64,000 bases of DNA from Phallusia mammillata (GCA_003260075.1 QLIY01000115.1:27568-91567); one strand, 5' to 3'; numbered from the stretch's first letter, positions 22,204 through 36,570 are shown. Numbers and translations are program-made. Notes: generated by a model not told the origin, from the letters alone.

Positions 22204-23204
22204 TTACACACTCAAGTCTAACGCATTGCTTTATTATCTGTATTTTAAAAATTAGGTGGCGTTCAGCAAGATAAAGCATATCCTTTTTGATTATCGTGAG
22301 TAGCGGTTTTACACCCAAAGACTATACGATATATACGCAACCAGGACCAGATTAATGAGTTGGGCAAGTCATTAGTATTAGCTTAAATACAGCAAGCGAC
22401 CAGCGACCTTTAGCAAAACTGCACCGATTGGAAATTACACCCCAAAGAGTTTAACACTCAATGGGTATTTTTTCTTTAATTATTCATTAATCGCGGAAAC
22501 TTTCAATAAAAAAACATTGGTAATAAAAGAACTATGTCTTAGGATTTCATCATAAGAGGAAACTAACAAATAAAATTAATAAAACGCAGTTAGCTTGTCA
22601 CAAATCAACAATGACAATATCAACAAGTTTGGGCGATGATAAACTATTGGGCTACACTTCTAAGGTACGTTTGTTTGTGTCCATGAAATGGGACTTACTA
22701 GTACGACAAATACAAAACTCTGCAAGCTGCTGATTGCAAAAACAGAAAAGCACACAGAAATAGTAAAACAGTTGAAGGAACAAAGCGGCTGCGAAGTGCA
22801 ATATAGTTTCTAATGCGAATATGTTAATTAGGATAAAACGTAAAAAGGCAGCAAGCATAGCTTGGTAATGTATTATTATAAATGTATCAAAGTAATTGGA
22901 ACTGAATTTAGAATATTGATCGTATAAAAGCATTATTAGTCCACATAAGGAAACACAATTTTTGGTAACATACAGAGATGTAAGCGCATACAGTTGTACA
23001 AAAGCGATTGCCCAAGAAGTCCAGGTTGATGCTTTGGACGTCGCAACTTGTTTGAAAGCGAACGCAATATGATACACGGGTCTAGTGGTGGACCAAGACA
23101 GAACTGATAATAATAATTTTGTAACCATCTGCCTGCTTGGGCATGTATGGCAATGCGTACAGTTGGAACTTCTAATATACAATGAGTAGGTCGGTAGGAC
23201 ATTA
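22204..23204. other. Convergent intergenic region
   Basis: Lies between the 3' ends of the 18852-22203 gene and SAXO4. AATAAA at about 22505 could end the plus-strand transcript. A 176-codon open stretch on the minus strand (22652-23182) has hydrophobic low-quality composition and no splice support. A short plus-strand ATG exon near 22612-22664 has a GTACGT donor, but I found no in-phase partner. Confidence 0.45.
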
Positions 23205-25848
23205 TCATACTTTAAGAGTTGCAGTTGTCAAGGGAGCTTTTGTTGGGTTACTGGGTGGCTTTAGCGCCATCTTATGTTCGTGAGTGTGGTCGACAAAAAA
23301 ATGGTCGCGTTTCTTCACGCTCCTGGAAAGTAAGATGCGGCATGAACAGTTTTATCAGTATGCTTATAATTGGAGATGAACACAATTATACTACATGTTC
23401 ACAATACTGGCATCATTGTTTACTGTTCATTGTAAACAAATCGTGCTACTTGGCGCACACCAAAATGGCTTTCTATAACATTGTTAACAGTTTTACATTT
23501 ACCTGGCAACATATGGTTGTAATCTTCGAAGCCTTTCTTGCATATCCTCAACCCTTCCCAGCGAATGAACTTTGAAATCTCGAGAATAACCATCGTCTTT
23601 AGCCAATTGTAATCCACCCATTACCCAACCCTCTCTATCTACTCCATTTGGGTTCATGTCGTAGTGTCTAAAATAATTGTCAAAGGTTAGGCTTTTAAAA
23701 ATACGATTATATACAATTATAGTTTGATAGCCGCATTGTTAATTCAACAATTATTTGTGTCCGTTCGCGACACGTATTGTACAAACCGTAGGTTGTAGTT
23801 GGTAAGGTATCTGGCTTGATCAAGGTCTTCAGTTTCAATGTATCTGTCGTTGTTTCTGCAGTGGCCGGTTAGTTCTTGATCGCCAACATTTTCTCTCTCT
23901 AAAAGTTCCTCTTCCGTGAGGTTCGGCCTCGACTTGCCCTGTAGAAAACCAAATACAATAATACTGTGCTGTGTAAATCAATTTTCTTCGTATAAATATG
24001 GGATTCGATATATGATTTACACAACACAAAAGGCAAATCTGTTTACAGTACATGTGACAAAACCCTGTACCGAATAGCCGTTAAACACGATACGCAATAA
24101 TCTTTAACTTTAAACGTTTCAGCAATTACCACCGTTTACTACGAAACATGAAATTTTATGAAAGCTGTACATACCAGAAACGTTGCTGAAGTTACGGATT
24201 TTGAATTGTGGGGATGTAGTAGATTCAAATACTCGGCAGGGTCCTTCTTTTTGATGCGATCAGCCACTAACTGTGGAACATCTCTAATGGATGTAAAAGC
24301 TTCTCTTGGCACCCTTCAAGCCAAATGTTACACACATAAAGTTTTATAAACGTTTGTTGTTATTGAACACTTATCACATCAACCTGTGTGCATAAAGCTT
24401 TCTGGGTTGCTCTCGAATAAAGCCACTTGTGTGGGACGATCGTTTCGCAATTTCAGGTAATGGTTCCTTGCCGTTAGAATCTTTCCACAGGTTAAAACTG
24501 GTGTCGGTAATGCTATCTCCTGTTGGCCGATCCGTGTAATTTCCCTGCCAGAACGAATTGTGTTACCTTGATGGCTTGGTAGCACAATTTACACAACACA
24601 ACCTTTGATTAAAACCACACTGAACAGTCTAATTTGCCTATTTACAAAAGTAACAGACACAGCATATAACGTTCAAGTATGTTTCCGCTCATAATTTTAC
24701 TTTACCTCAGTAACAAATATTTTTTGTGCAATGTTGCTTTTATTGTTTTTACATATGACTTACAGGCAATAGATTAGCATGCATATCATCTGGTCTATAT
24801 GTGATCGGCTCAATGTTTTTGTTGTGTGTGAAGCCGGAGTCTTCAAGTTCACCAACGTCTTTTAAGTGGATGTTTACTAAAACAACACCACATGAAAATT
24901 TAGTTCAGCGTATTCTTTTGTCAATATTCCAGTAGGCTGTTGTGTGTTTTGACTTTCCTATGATATAGATATAGACTATACCTACATGGTGCGGTTGGTT
25001 CGCCCAAAAACTTGACACGAGTTTCACTTTTCATGTATGGAGGCCCCTTAACAAAACAAACATAGCAAATAAACCACATAAAACCTTGCATAAGGGTAAG
25101 AAAGTTATTTTCGAGTGACTTTTATAATCGACAACGTTGTATATATTCTCACGTGATTATTATGTTCCTCTTCAACAGGATCTTTCGACTGGATTTTATG
25201 CAAGAGTGCTCTATGGCGTGGAAGAATGCCGGGTCGACTAGCTGCACCGTATCGACGCGTGTCATAAAAGTTTTGACGAATCTTTGGTACAAGATGTTAT
25301 CATCAGAAATCTCACAATCTGGACTGTAACAGTTTCAGTTGAAATATCAGCTAACATACCTCATCAACTGTTGAAACTGTCAGTGGTCGTTCCCTGATAA
25401 AGCCACTTTCGTGTTTATTCAGCACCACTGTGGGTAAGGCATCTTTTCCATCCGAACCGTCTGATGCACGAAAATGGCGTTTTGTTACCGTTTCGTAGTT
25501 GTCCGTCAATAAAAATCTATAAACAACACTCACAATTTTCGTCCTCCCACAAAGTTGGTGTTTAACAACTTAATAATTGCCACCAATTCATCACACTTTA
25601 CAGCAAAACTACAGAATGGCTTACCCCATTACAGGATTGTCAAAGTGATCCAGGGACCTTGTATAGTAGACCTGTGGTCGAAAATTGGAGGCATAACCAG
25701 TTCCAACTGCCCGGCCTGGCCGAGGCTTATAATTTTCCAAGCCGTATTCCGAAGCATACCGGGAATGGTAAAATCTGTTGATATTGCTGTCCGCTCCATG
25801 GCTAACCTTGATATGGTCTGTGATGGGTCCTGTTCTTAATTTAACCAT
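23205..25848 (-). CDS. SAXO4: Stabilizer of axonemal microtubules 4 (PPP1R32)
   Basis: 462-residue model in ten exons, 5' to 3' on the minus strand: 25848-25625, 25516-25360, 25281-25153, 25046-24986, 24876-24764, 24544-24384, 24283-24175, 23938-23787, 23667-23503, 23322-23205; all phases close. Human PPP1R32/SAXO4 (about 425 aa) is a ciliary protein. Matching landmarks are N-terminal FYHSRYASEYG, KPRPGRAVGTGYASNF and LDHFDNPVMG, then RYLTNYN, GVDREGWVMGG, the LRRLQPYV stretch and a C-terminal DHFF. Repeated Ser-Gly-Phe units (HESGFIRE, EDSGFTHN, HTSGFIRE) recur at intervals and may be microtubule-contact motifs. An acceptor-like AAATTTAG lies 4 bp before the ATG. Confidence 0.9.
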
Positions 25849-27848
25849 GGTCCTAAATTTGATATTTGACGTGCTTGGCGCAACGAAACACACGGTTTAC
25901 CTAATGATATAATGTTTCCTAATCACTAATCAGTAAAACTAACTGTTAAGAAAAGGCTTCAGTTTTCAAACTTTTTAGGTACCTTTTGACGCCGATGCAG
26001 TTAATAACGCTTCAGTTAATGCAAGCAAGAATTAATTCTTTTCTTCTATTAGGAATTTTCTGCAGGCATTTAAAACTTGTACAGCAACAAAAGCTTTTCA
26101 GCTACTTCACCTGCGCGAGTAACCCAAGCCCGACCAGTCGCGTAGCAACAGTACAGCTGTCGTGTTCGCTCAAGTAGAAAGTGAGAAGGCTTTCCTCACA
26201 AAGCAAACACAATAGCGAACTCCTTTTTTCTTTTCTACTTTCTCTCGTGCCAACCTTGAACAAATGAACGTGGGATGTGTTGGTAGATTGTAGTGGTTAA
26301 ACTTATACTTTCAGAGGGACAAGCTTGGGCTTGGGGCTTTTCGCCAACCAACGTTTTGTCTAAATATATCTGTTTCTATTACTGCACAAAATAAATACAA
26401 CGAAATGAAATTATAGACCACCGTTTCGCGCCTTACAATGCACCAACGTTTGCGCAGCTATTTCCGGCGAAATAGATGATTGTGTTTTTTTGCTCACCAG
26501 CATGTCCTGATTTTGTACGACAAAAGTAAGTACCGCCCACATTATCGACGAAACACCCGGGGTGTACATGGGATACCGTCCAGGTTTTACTAGGCGCTAT
26601 GAACCAATTTTGGTTCAATTTTCCAAAATGCACCGTAGTCATTAACGTTTTAATCGAAACTATAAAAATCTTCGAATGGTTAAAAGGTAGCAGAAAACAC
26701 ACTCCAAATCGCTTAGATGGATTTAGGTATCTTTTATGTAAACAGATCCCGTAAGGTTGAAGATAGAAAGACTTTTAATTGTAAATTTCAGGAAAATATT
26801 TCGCGTGTATATGTCCTGTATAATTGTTCATCAAAGTACAAAAGTGTCTTAGCTTTTTCAAAAGTAAAAAAACAACTAGACATTGCCTAGTTAAAAATAA
26901 GGACCGTAATATATTCTTTAAAACCAATCTAGAAAGTTGCGGTGCTAATAATGCAAACAGTGGTCGTTCCTTTTGTTGCAAAAAAGTTGGCAGAAGTCGT
27001 GATGACGGACATGTAGTGTAAAATAAACTGAAACTCGAGGAAAAAGGACAAAATAACGACGCAATTAAAAAAAAAGATCCTTCTCAGAAAAAAGAATCGT
27101 TTTTCCAACAAAAAAGAGAAATGGTAAAGAAAATTTCTAAGCTTGTGGCGCATAAAACGTGCCTATGCGACTATATGTAACTTACATGTATCTGTTGCGA
27201 ACTGTGAGCATAATAACTCGTTCGCACCTTCGCGCCGCTGGGTTAAACGTTAAACTTTTATGGCGCCTATATGTGTATGAAAGTAGACAAGTCAAACACA
27301 GTACTGAAGTGGAGCACAAACATAAGACATAGCAGTACTGTTTAATATAGTATTAAGTATTATTAGACGATACCCCAAAGACCTTTCTGTAGTGGTAGGA
27401 CCACTTCAAAGGCTTTTACACGTAGTTTTTACATGTTTTTTAACATGCACCTTTCAAATTGATACAGTATAATTCATGCTACCAATGAATTTTATTTATA
27501 AACAGGTACAGAAACATGCCTCGTAAGCAATAAGCACTGTTACACAATTTGAAGCAAATACAAATCGACACGTAACATTTTTTAAGAATTAGAGGAAAAG
27601 CAAAAAGCCTACATCCAACCAACAACAAAGTCATTTTGGAACAAAGTTTGACTAAGTGTCCAGTTACAATCAAATTACAACATGCACCTCACTTATTGCA
27701 ATAAAAAGTTCAAATAAACAACTAAAAAGTCCTTAAAAAGGATAGAAAATGATGAAGCTTGTTATCCAAAAAACGGCTGCAAACCATGAAGAATTCTTCC
27801 AAAAAGCAAGTAGCTGTGTTCAACATTGTATGTCAATCATAGTTCTTT
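25849..27848. other. Intergenic between SQOR and SAXO4
   Basis: Two kb without a recognisable exon. Short open frames on both strands lack splice support and family resemblance. A TTTATT at about 27491-27496 is a possible minus-strand polyadenylation signal for SQOR. Confidence 0.5.
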
Positions 27849-30122
<2,274 letters not shown>

Positions 30123-31402
30123 AGTACATAAAATACCGATTCACGCTTTTAACCTGTTCAAATAAACCGAGTAACAGATCTGGAAGGGCCTTTGCACGTT
30201 TGCACGTAGACAAGAAAAACGATATACCGGTAGATGATTCAGCAAATTTAACAATCAGTTTACGTTATTTCCCCATCTTGACTTTGTCGTAAGTCACGTA
30301 GGCGCCCTGACTGCAAATGTACGTACTTTACTTTCAGTCTTTATAAATTATAGCGCACATTAGATTTGCAGTACTGTACCCAAGAAGTTGAATGGGATCG
30401 AAAAAAGCTGAATTGCGAAGAAAATTGGGTAAACATACCACGTTACCACGTCCACTTGCCATGTTTGTTTTGTTTTGTGGTCATGCTCCGCTGCACATTG
30501 CCGCAAGCTGATTTGTTCCCAGTTTGTTCAATTTTTTTTTTATTTCCATTCAATCAAAAACGGTGTAGACATATTGTTCAGTAAATCTATAGATGAAAAA
30601 AGACATCGAAAAATAGTACATTGGACATTACGGGATGAATTACTATTCTTTACTAGCGGCCCTTTCATGAAATAACTACCCGCGATGTGAAAAGTGTGCA
30701 TCCCTGATGCAGACAACTATATCAAATGGAAATTAAAGTATGTCAAAAAACATACGACTTTGATATAAGTCATATCGATAAAAGGAAATTGACTCCGAGA
30801 AAGAATTAAGTTACAACACATTTTTTCGTGGTATTATGAATGAAACTTTGACAATAACCCTTGCATAAAATATTTTTGAACTTAGTACCCGAGAAAGCAA
30901 GTCAATCATCGCACAGAGACACAACATCGCCAAACATATAACGTCATATTTCATTGTATTTCACAATTGAGGTTCTGGCGCAAATGGTCACGTTTGTGAC
31001 AGGACACGTGGGAAAAACACATACATTTCACACAAGGCCATACCACACTGAACAACAGTTTGTAACAACAAACCGTTCATTATCGAAAATTACAGTTAAA
31101 TGAAACCTAATTGTTACCGTTATCTCGTCATATAATGTGACCTTGACACATTACGATTGGGTGGGGTTGAATACGTACGAGCGTAATGTTCTCGATTCTG
31201 CAAATGTCAACAATGTACACGATTGTTTGAAGCTTTTCAAAATTTTAACGTGTGAAGAAAAGTAATTGATGCCATGGCTAATTAGCTCGCCGTAGCCTAT
31301 ACATTTACATTTTCGACACTTAAAACACAAACAGCGTGTTGCCCCGAAGTAAATATACGTTAATAGGATTTTAACAATGACTGTGTAGGCTAAACTATTT
31401 AA
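30123..31402. other. Divergent intergenic region
   Basis: Lies between the SQOR start (minus) and the plus-strand start at 31403. No exon or repeat that I can support; probably promoter DNA for both genes. Confidence 0.5.
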
Positions 31403-32072
31403 ATGTTTCCGGGAAAAAATTGCCACCAAACAACGAACTGGTATAAGATCCGAAATCTCTTGCCTGCAAACTCACACTTCCAAGATTTGAAAATCGCCAA
31501 AATATCGTCCCCAGTACCAGAAGATCTTACTATGGTCAAAGGAGACACATTTACTGGAATGTTGATGATTTCGCTTGTTCTCAACATGGAAGTTAGGAGG
31601 TCAAACGGTGTGTACACAAATTATTTTTATAAAATACAGAATTTTTGGAAGAATCGATTGTCACATTTTTTATAAGGTTGTCACTATATTCTCGCATTTG
31701 GCCACGACCAAATTTCGTCGCCATCGGCTATGTTACATCCACAGTATTACCAAATCTGGGGAATCCTTCAAAGCCATGACGTGCCAGGAAAATTAATCGA
31801 TTGTACAGCAAAAAAGGTACTTATTCAGTTGGTTACGTTTGTGTATTTTATTGATCTTTTAACAAAAGTTTTATGGGGCCAAACAGCAAAATCAACTGAC
31901 AGTTAATTGTGACCTCAATGTCGTATATTGAAAGGTATTGGCTACCAAGCGGCAATTTGATTTGGAAGGAAGCCTGCAGGTAAAGAGAACAAACCGATTT
32001 GAGACTGCTAGTGAAACTGATGAAATCAAATATATTGTGGAAACTTACCCGAGATTATGTAAAGCGTTGTTG
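31403..32072 (+). CDS. N-terminal exons of an unrecognised large protein
   Basis: Three phase-consistent exons (31403-31607, 31677-31816, 31935-32072) encode 161 residues beginning MFPGKNCHQTTNWYKIR and including DLTMVKGDTFTGMLMIS, GHDQISSPSAMLHPQYY and EIKYIVETYPRLCKALL. The last exon ends in phase 0 at a strong GTAAGT donor. The next same-strand acceptor in phase 0 that leads into a good coding exon is at 36576/36577, so these are probably the first exons of the 36571-44606 gene, with a 4.5-kb intron between. Exons hidden in the 412-bp gap cannot be excluded. I do not recognise the family. Confidence 0.65.
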
Positions 32073-32117
32073 GTAAGTGGGTGTATTTTTAAATCTACAG
32101 TCGCCTAACGCCCTAAC

Positions 32118-32410
32118 ATGCACTGTTATTTATGTTGGGTAGTGGCTACCCAAAATTTTGGGCACTTATGTGCAGAAACCCCTAAAATTCCGTTGGGTTG
32201 TGAATGCCCAATTTTGTTGGGTAGTAAGTTGTTTTGCCTGATTTGGGTATAATACTAGTTTACCCGATTATCGTTGGGTACCTTGGTGCAGAAACCCCTG
32301 TTTTGTTGGGCACTCATGTTGGGCAAAAACATGTTTACCCAAACAAGCAAACCACTACTTTTTGGTACCTCAAATTGGGTATAATCATATATGCCCAATT
32401 GAGTAAAGCA
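32118..32410. repeat. TGGGTA/TACCCA cluster A
   Basis: About 290 bp in which TTGGGTA or TTGGGCA words alternate with TACCCAA or TGCCCAA words every 8-30 bp, so adjacent units can pair into small hairpins. A longer subrepeat, TGCAGAAACCCCT...GTTGGG, occurs twice about 110 bp apart. The left edge is CACTGTTATTTATGTTGGGTA. Its reverse complement, with 4 of 21 mismatches, marks the right edge of cluster B at 34727-34750. Confidence 0.75.
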
Positions 32411-32528
32411 CTAGACTAGATGAATAAAAAAACTACAATTGTATTTGGAAAAGAAGGAACAGCCACATAAATAAAACATGAAATGTGACAAGACAGTAAC
32501 TGAACGAAACAACTGATGCATGATACAG

Positions 32529-32709
32529 GTAACAGTAAGAGTACCAGTAATATCACAGTAAGAACATTATCTGTTTGAGAGTACCAGTAATATCACAGTA
32601 AGAACATAGTAAACATTATTTGTTTGGGAGTACCAATAATATCACAGTAAGAACATAGTAACATTATCTGTTTGGGAGTACCAATAATATCACAGTAAGA
32701 ACATAGTAA
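32529..32709. repeat. Minisatellite truncated by an assembly gap
   Basis: Four imperfect copies of a roughly 50-bp unit (core GAGTACCAGTAATATCACAG TAAGAACAT) run directly into the gap. Copies differ by an 8-12 bp indel. The gap probably hides further units. Confidence 0.85.
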
Positions 32710-33121
32710 NNNNNNNNNNNNNNNNNNNNNNNNNNNNNNNNNNNNNNNNNNNNNNNNNNNNNNNNNNNNNNNNNNNNNNNNNNNNNNNNNNNNNNNNNNN
32801 NNNNNNNNNNNNNNNNNNNNNNNNNNNNNNNNNNNNNNNNNNNNNNNNNNNNNNNNNNNNNNNNNNNNNNNNNNNNNNNNNNNNNNNNNNNNNNNNNNNN
32901 NNNNNNNNNNNNNNNNNNNNNNNNNNNNNNNNNNNNNNNNNNNNNNNNNNNNNNNNNNNNNNNNNNNNNNNNNNNNNNNNNNNNNNNNNNNNNNNNNNNN
33001 NNNNNNNNNNNNNNNNNNNNNNNNNNNNNNNNNNNNNNNNNNNNNNNNNNNNNNNNNNNNNNNNNNNNNNNNNNNNNNNNNNNNNNNNNNNNNNNNNNNN
33101 NNNNNNNNNNNNNNNNNNNNN
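32710..33121. other. Assembly gap (412 N)
   Basis: Unsequenced stretch directly after a minisatellite. Confidence 1.
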
Positions 33122-33183
33122 CTCAGTGCTGGTGTGGGATATCTGCAAAAGTCAAACATATTTGCTTTGAATTAATTGCATTA

Positions 33184-33771
33184 CTAAAATTCAGCCATTT
33201 TATACCTTTCATAATGTTTTAGGGCATTTATTAATGCAGTAGTGATGTTCCTTTTTCCGGTTTCAGTTATCACACCAGTGTGTATAGTTTCCCGGCCATG
33301 ATAGTTAAATTTAAAACGATACTCTGGGAACTCTTTTGGCCCTGTTCTGGATAAATTGGGCACCACAGATAAATCATCCAAAAGTTCTAAACTGTCATTA
33401 GATGTGGAAGTTGAAGAGGTAACACTATAATCAGATTCAGATAATGGAATGGTGTCAGAATCACTTTCAACTTCTATTGATGGGGGTGCTTTTTGCTTAA
33501 AATGGTTGACTATTTTCAACAAATAACCCAATGGTATGCATGGAAAAGCTTTCTTCAAAGTGTCAAATTCTGTTTCTATTATAGTGTTTGAATCCACACA
33601 GTTATCTACAAACAAACCATGATGTTAAAAATGTACTTAACACAAACTAAACACGGATAAGCACTAACCTTTTAGTAAGTCGCAAATGCCATCGGCTTGC
33701 TCACCAGGTACTGATATTCTATCTAGAAATCCCCGGGTTTCAATTATAGTTTCCTCCAAAGACAAGTTCAT
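33184..33771 (-). CDS. Small acidic protein of unknown function, within the putative element
   Basis: Two exons, 33771-33669 and 33605-33184, GT-AG and phase-closed, encode 174 residues. The N-terminus MNLSLEETIIETRGFLDRIS looks helical. The middle is a Ser/Asp/Glu-rich low-complexity stretch (about residues 85-115) and the C-terminus is basic (KRNITTALINALKHYERYK). No transposase catalytic motif is seen. It is transcribed away from the C2H2 gene at 34123, with 351 bp between the starts. It may belong to the flanking repeat clusters as a transposon accessory gene, or be a host gene nested in an intron. Confidence 0.65.
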
Positions 33772-34122
33772 TTTTTATTCTTTAATTGTTACATGCACCT
33801 CCTAACACTATTTAAGCAACAGTAAAAACGTGCTATATGTTACTACAAGCAGCAGTGACCTCACTTCGTCGCACGCTGAACAAACTAGGCCTTTTTCGCG
33901 CCACTTTATTTTTCCCCGCTCCGCCACGAGTTATAAATTACGTCACCGAAGTTTGAACATTCAACCAATGAGCGGGCGCGCAGACTTCAACTTCGCAATA
34001 CGTCATCGCGTCGTATACCGACGGTATCATACAATACAATAATTGTTTCATTTTATTCTTACGAATAAATAGTTGGGAAAACGTAAACTTGGGCAATTTG
34101 CATTGACTTTGGAGACGATAAT
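33772..34122. promoter_or_regulatory. Putative bidirectional promoter inside the element
   Basis: The 351-bp gap between divergent ATGs at 33771 (minus) and 34123 (plus). It is more GC- and CpG-rich than its surroundings (for example near 33895-34020). The call is by geometry only. Confidence 0.35.
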
Positions 34123-34299
34123 ATGCCGAAAGTGCAATCTAGCTATGAGTGTAAGTTTTGTACGGCGGTTTTAAAAAATCTCTTGTCAGTAAAGAGACAT
34201 GTAAACATAATTCACGCTACCCACAGGCATGTTAATTTTACATGCAACAATGAAAACAGACCTAAGTTTTTGCTGGAAGTCACAAATAATGCATAAAAT
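34123..34299 (+). CDS. Short C2H2 zinc-finger protein or first exon of one
   Basis: A 58-codon frame starting MPKVQSS with one C2H2 finger, YECKFC...LLSVKRHVNIIH (C-x2-C-x12-H-x4-H), followed by a second Cys-containing stretch (HVNFTCNNE). The stop is in the same exon. A lone N-terminal C2H2 finger is common in proteins of animal DNA transposons and their derivatives, but this piece is too short to name. A strong internal donor (GAGT/GTAAGT) raises the alternative that only the first 10 codons are used. Confidence 0.5.
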
Positions 34300-34389
34300 T
34301 GTTTTCATATGGGTTGTGCAAACTGAATATTTCATGCTATGAGTAAAGTATTGTTTTTCCACTATTTGTGCTTTTTCATAGTCTTAGAC

Positions 34390-34750
34390 TTTGTTACCCA
34401 ATTTGTTTTGGGCTTGACATATTTTACCCAATTAAGTTATTACTTTGGGTAAGACATATATTTGGGTATATTATAAAAATACCCAAGTAATTGGGTAAAT
34501 CTAATTCTACCCAAAATTTGTATTTGGGTAGCACAAAACATTGCCCAATTCAGTTGGGTAAAACCAAAATTACCTGAAATTTGTTTTAGGGTAAAATTTA
34601 TATTAGGGTTACCAATTCCATTACCCAACATTTTACTTGGGTAAAAACGGAATATGCCCAATAAAGTTGGGTAAATTGTATTGTTACATATTTTTCAATG
34701 GGCAAAATCATTCTTTGCCCACGGTCATTACCCAACTTTTTTAACAGTGT
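34390..34750. repeat. TGGGTA/TACCCA cluster B
   Basis: About 360 bp built from the same alternating TTACCCA and TTGGGTA words as cluster A, with at least 15 units. The right edge TTACCCAACTTTTTTAACAGTG is an inverted match to the left edge of cluster A. The left edge (after CTTTTTCATAGTCTTAGAC) also resembles the inner edge of cluster A read in reverse. Confidence 0.75.
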
Positions 34751-34832
34751 GCTGTGGTATTCTTCGGTTAATCGCTAAGTTTGATGTATCGCTGTGGGCT
34801 AAAAAGTTTAAGTTGATCATGGAGTCTAAAGG

Positions 34833-34834
<2 letters not shown>

Positions 34835-34880
<46 letters not shown>
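34835..34880. repeat. 46-bp poly-C tract
   Basis: Uninterrupted run of Cs, far longer than the other tracts. It is probably an assembly seam or sequencing artefact. The proline-rich open frame through it is not a gene. Confidence 0.9.
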
Positions 34881-34884
<4 letters not shown>

Positions 34885-36570
34885 AGGGCCGTATACATTT
34901 ACACAAACTAGAGCCGTAAAATTACATTTGCAGAAAATGTATCATTTACAGCAAAGAACGTAGAATTTTTTTACACCGAAACGATCCGGTGTTTATAAAG
35001 TTGTTCCAAAATTTAACCTTAATAATAACAAAAGTCAAAAAAATACGGCAGTTGAAATTAGCTACAAACATTATCGAGACAAAATATTGTGGAGAATATC
35101 TAAAGAATAACAAAAAATATTCAGGAATTTTGTAATTGATGAGAATTAAACCGATAGCCGTAAGATTTTTAGTGCAATGCCATTCCAAATATTTTTACCG
35201 GGTTGCCCCGCTTAACTTTTGTTGTGTAGATTTGTGCGAGAAACCATAAGGTTCGACATTGGAAACTTAACCAACTTCGAACCCTACTAAACTCCGAAGT
35301 AATTACATCTACTACTTCAACACAAGCAACTACGACCTCAACCACAACATCAGCAGCGAAGCAGTCCTATCCGCTCTGGTTTTATCGAATATTTTATCTA
35401 AAATTTTTGCTGAGCAGCAATTTTGGGTGAGCTAAATGTTTATCGACATTACATCTAATTGTTAACTCCAGTGTACTTCGTTTTTTTCTTTCTTGTTGCG
35501 TCGTGAAGAGTTTCCAATCTTTATTTTCCTTTTTTTGCTCAAAGCTCATTTTTGTGACGAAAATATTGTCCCCCCCCCCTAAAGTATTGTTTTTCCACTA
35601 TTTTTTTTTATAAATGTGCTTTTTCATAATCTGTTGTCAAAATGTTATTTTGATTACTGTAACTGTGAGTCATAAGCAGTGCTGGATTAACCAATAGGCA
35701 AAGTAAGCACGTGCCTACAGGCCAGTCAAAAATCCAGGCCACTTTACAACAACGATCTGTGACAATGATTTGGCAACTCTGATAATTCTAATTTTTCAGT
35801 TGGCAACCCTGATTTTCAAGCCACTAAGCGCTATGAAATATATTACTTTGTTTTACGTCTTTTAATAAACTATGTGTGAATACAAATGACTTCAACCGAA
35901 AAATCGTTTACCTCGTATATGGCATTTTGACAAATAAATTTTTGCGCTAGCGTTTTATCTCTATGAACTTGATTTTTATTGTTATTGGGGGTTTCCCAAA
36001 TAGTTGCCAAATAAACGGTCAATGAATTTTAACAACTCAACATCAACACTGAATCAAAAATCACTGATTTGTATTAAGATACAATGCATATAGCATGTTA
36101 ACAATACATCAATAATATCTGGTTAAGATACAACACTCTTCAGCCAACCAATCAACCGTGCCCAGTGAGTACTTACGGGCGTAGCAAAATGTCAAGAGTA
36201 AGTACCTTCCTAGTTATGTAATTGAATAACTTTGGCTAGCAAACATCCATATTTCTAATACCTGACCTTTATAAAAATCCTTGCTTGATGTGTTTAAGCA
36301 GGGGTGAGAAACCTTGAACCCTGTTTCTTAAAGGTGTAAAGATGTTTGGTAAAGAATTACATTACCAGAAATCACAAAAAGTTCTGTTATTATGTGAGAA
36401 GTGGTTGATTGTTTCATCAGGATAAAAATAAAGTAGAGGTTAAGAATCACAGGTGCAAATTTTTGTTGTCACTTCAAAAACAGGACACACATTTCGCAAC
36501 ATAAGCTTGCTTTGCATTTTTACGCAGCTCACATATGAATAAGTATAACAATTAGTGTTTTATCAAATTT
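34881..36570. other. Probable intron with a poly-C seam and hAT debris
   Basis: Ten Cs at 35570-35579 precede 35580-35630, a diverged copy of 34344-34386. That copy continues into sequence lacking cluster B, so the other allele may not carry the insertion. CAGTGCTGGATTAACC at 35678 looks like a hAT end without a visible partner. A possible tiny first exon (ATG TCA AGA at 36190-36198 followed by GTAAGT) could splice in phase to 36577. Confidence 0.45.

Noticed and set aside
22652-23182. 176-codon open frame on the minus strand
   Set aside because: Hydrophobic, low-quality composition, no acceptor/donor structure and no family resemblance. It lies in the 3' flank of SAXO4.
34681-34911. Proline-rich open frame
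   Set aside because: The proline run is simply the 46-base poly-C tract translated; the flanks are TE-like repeats.
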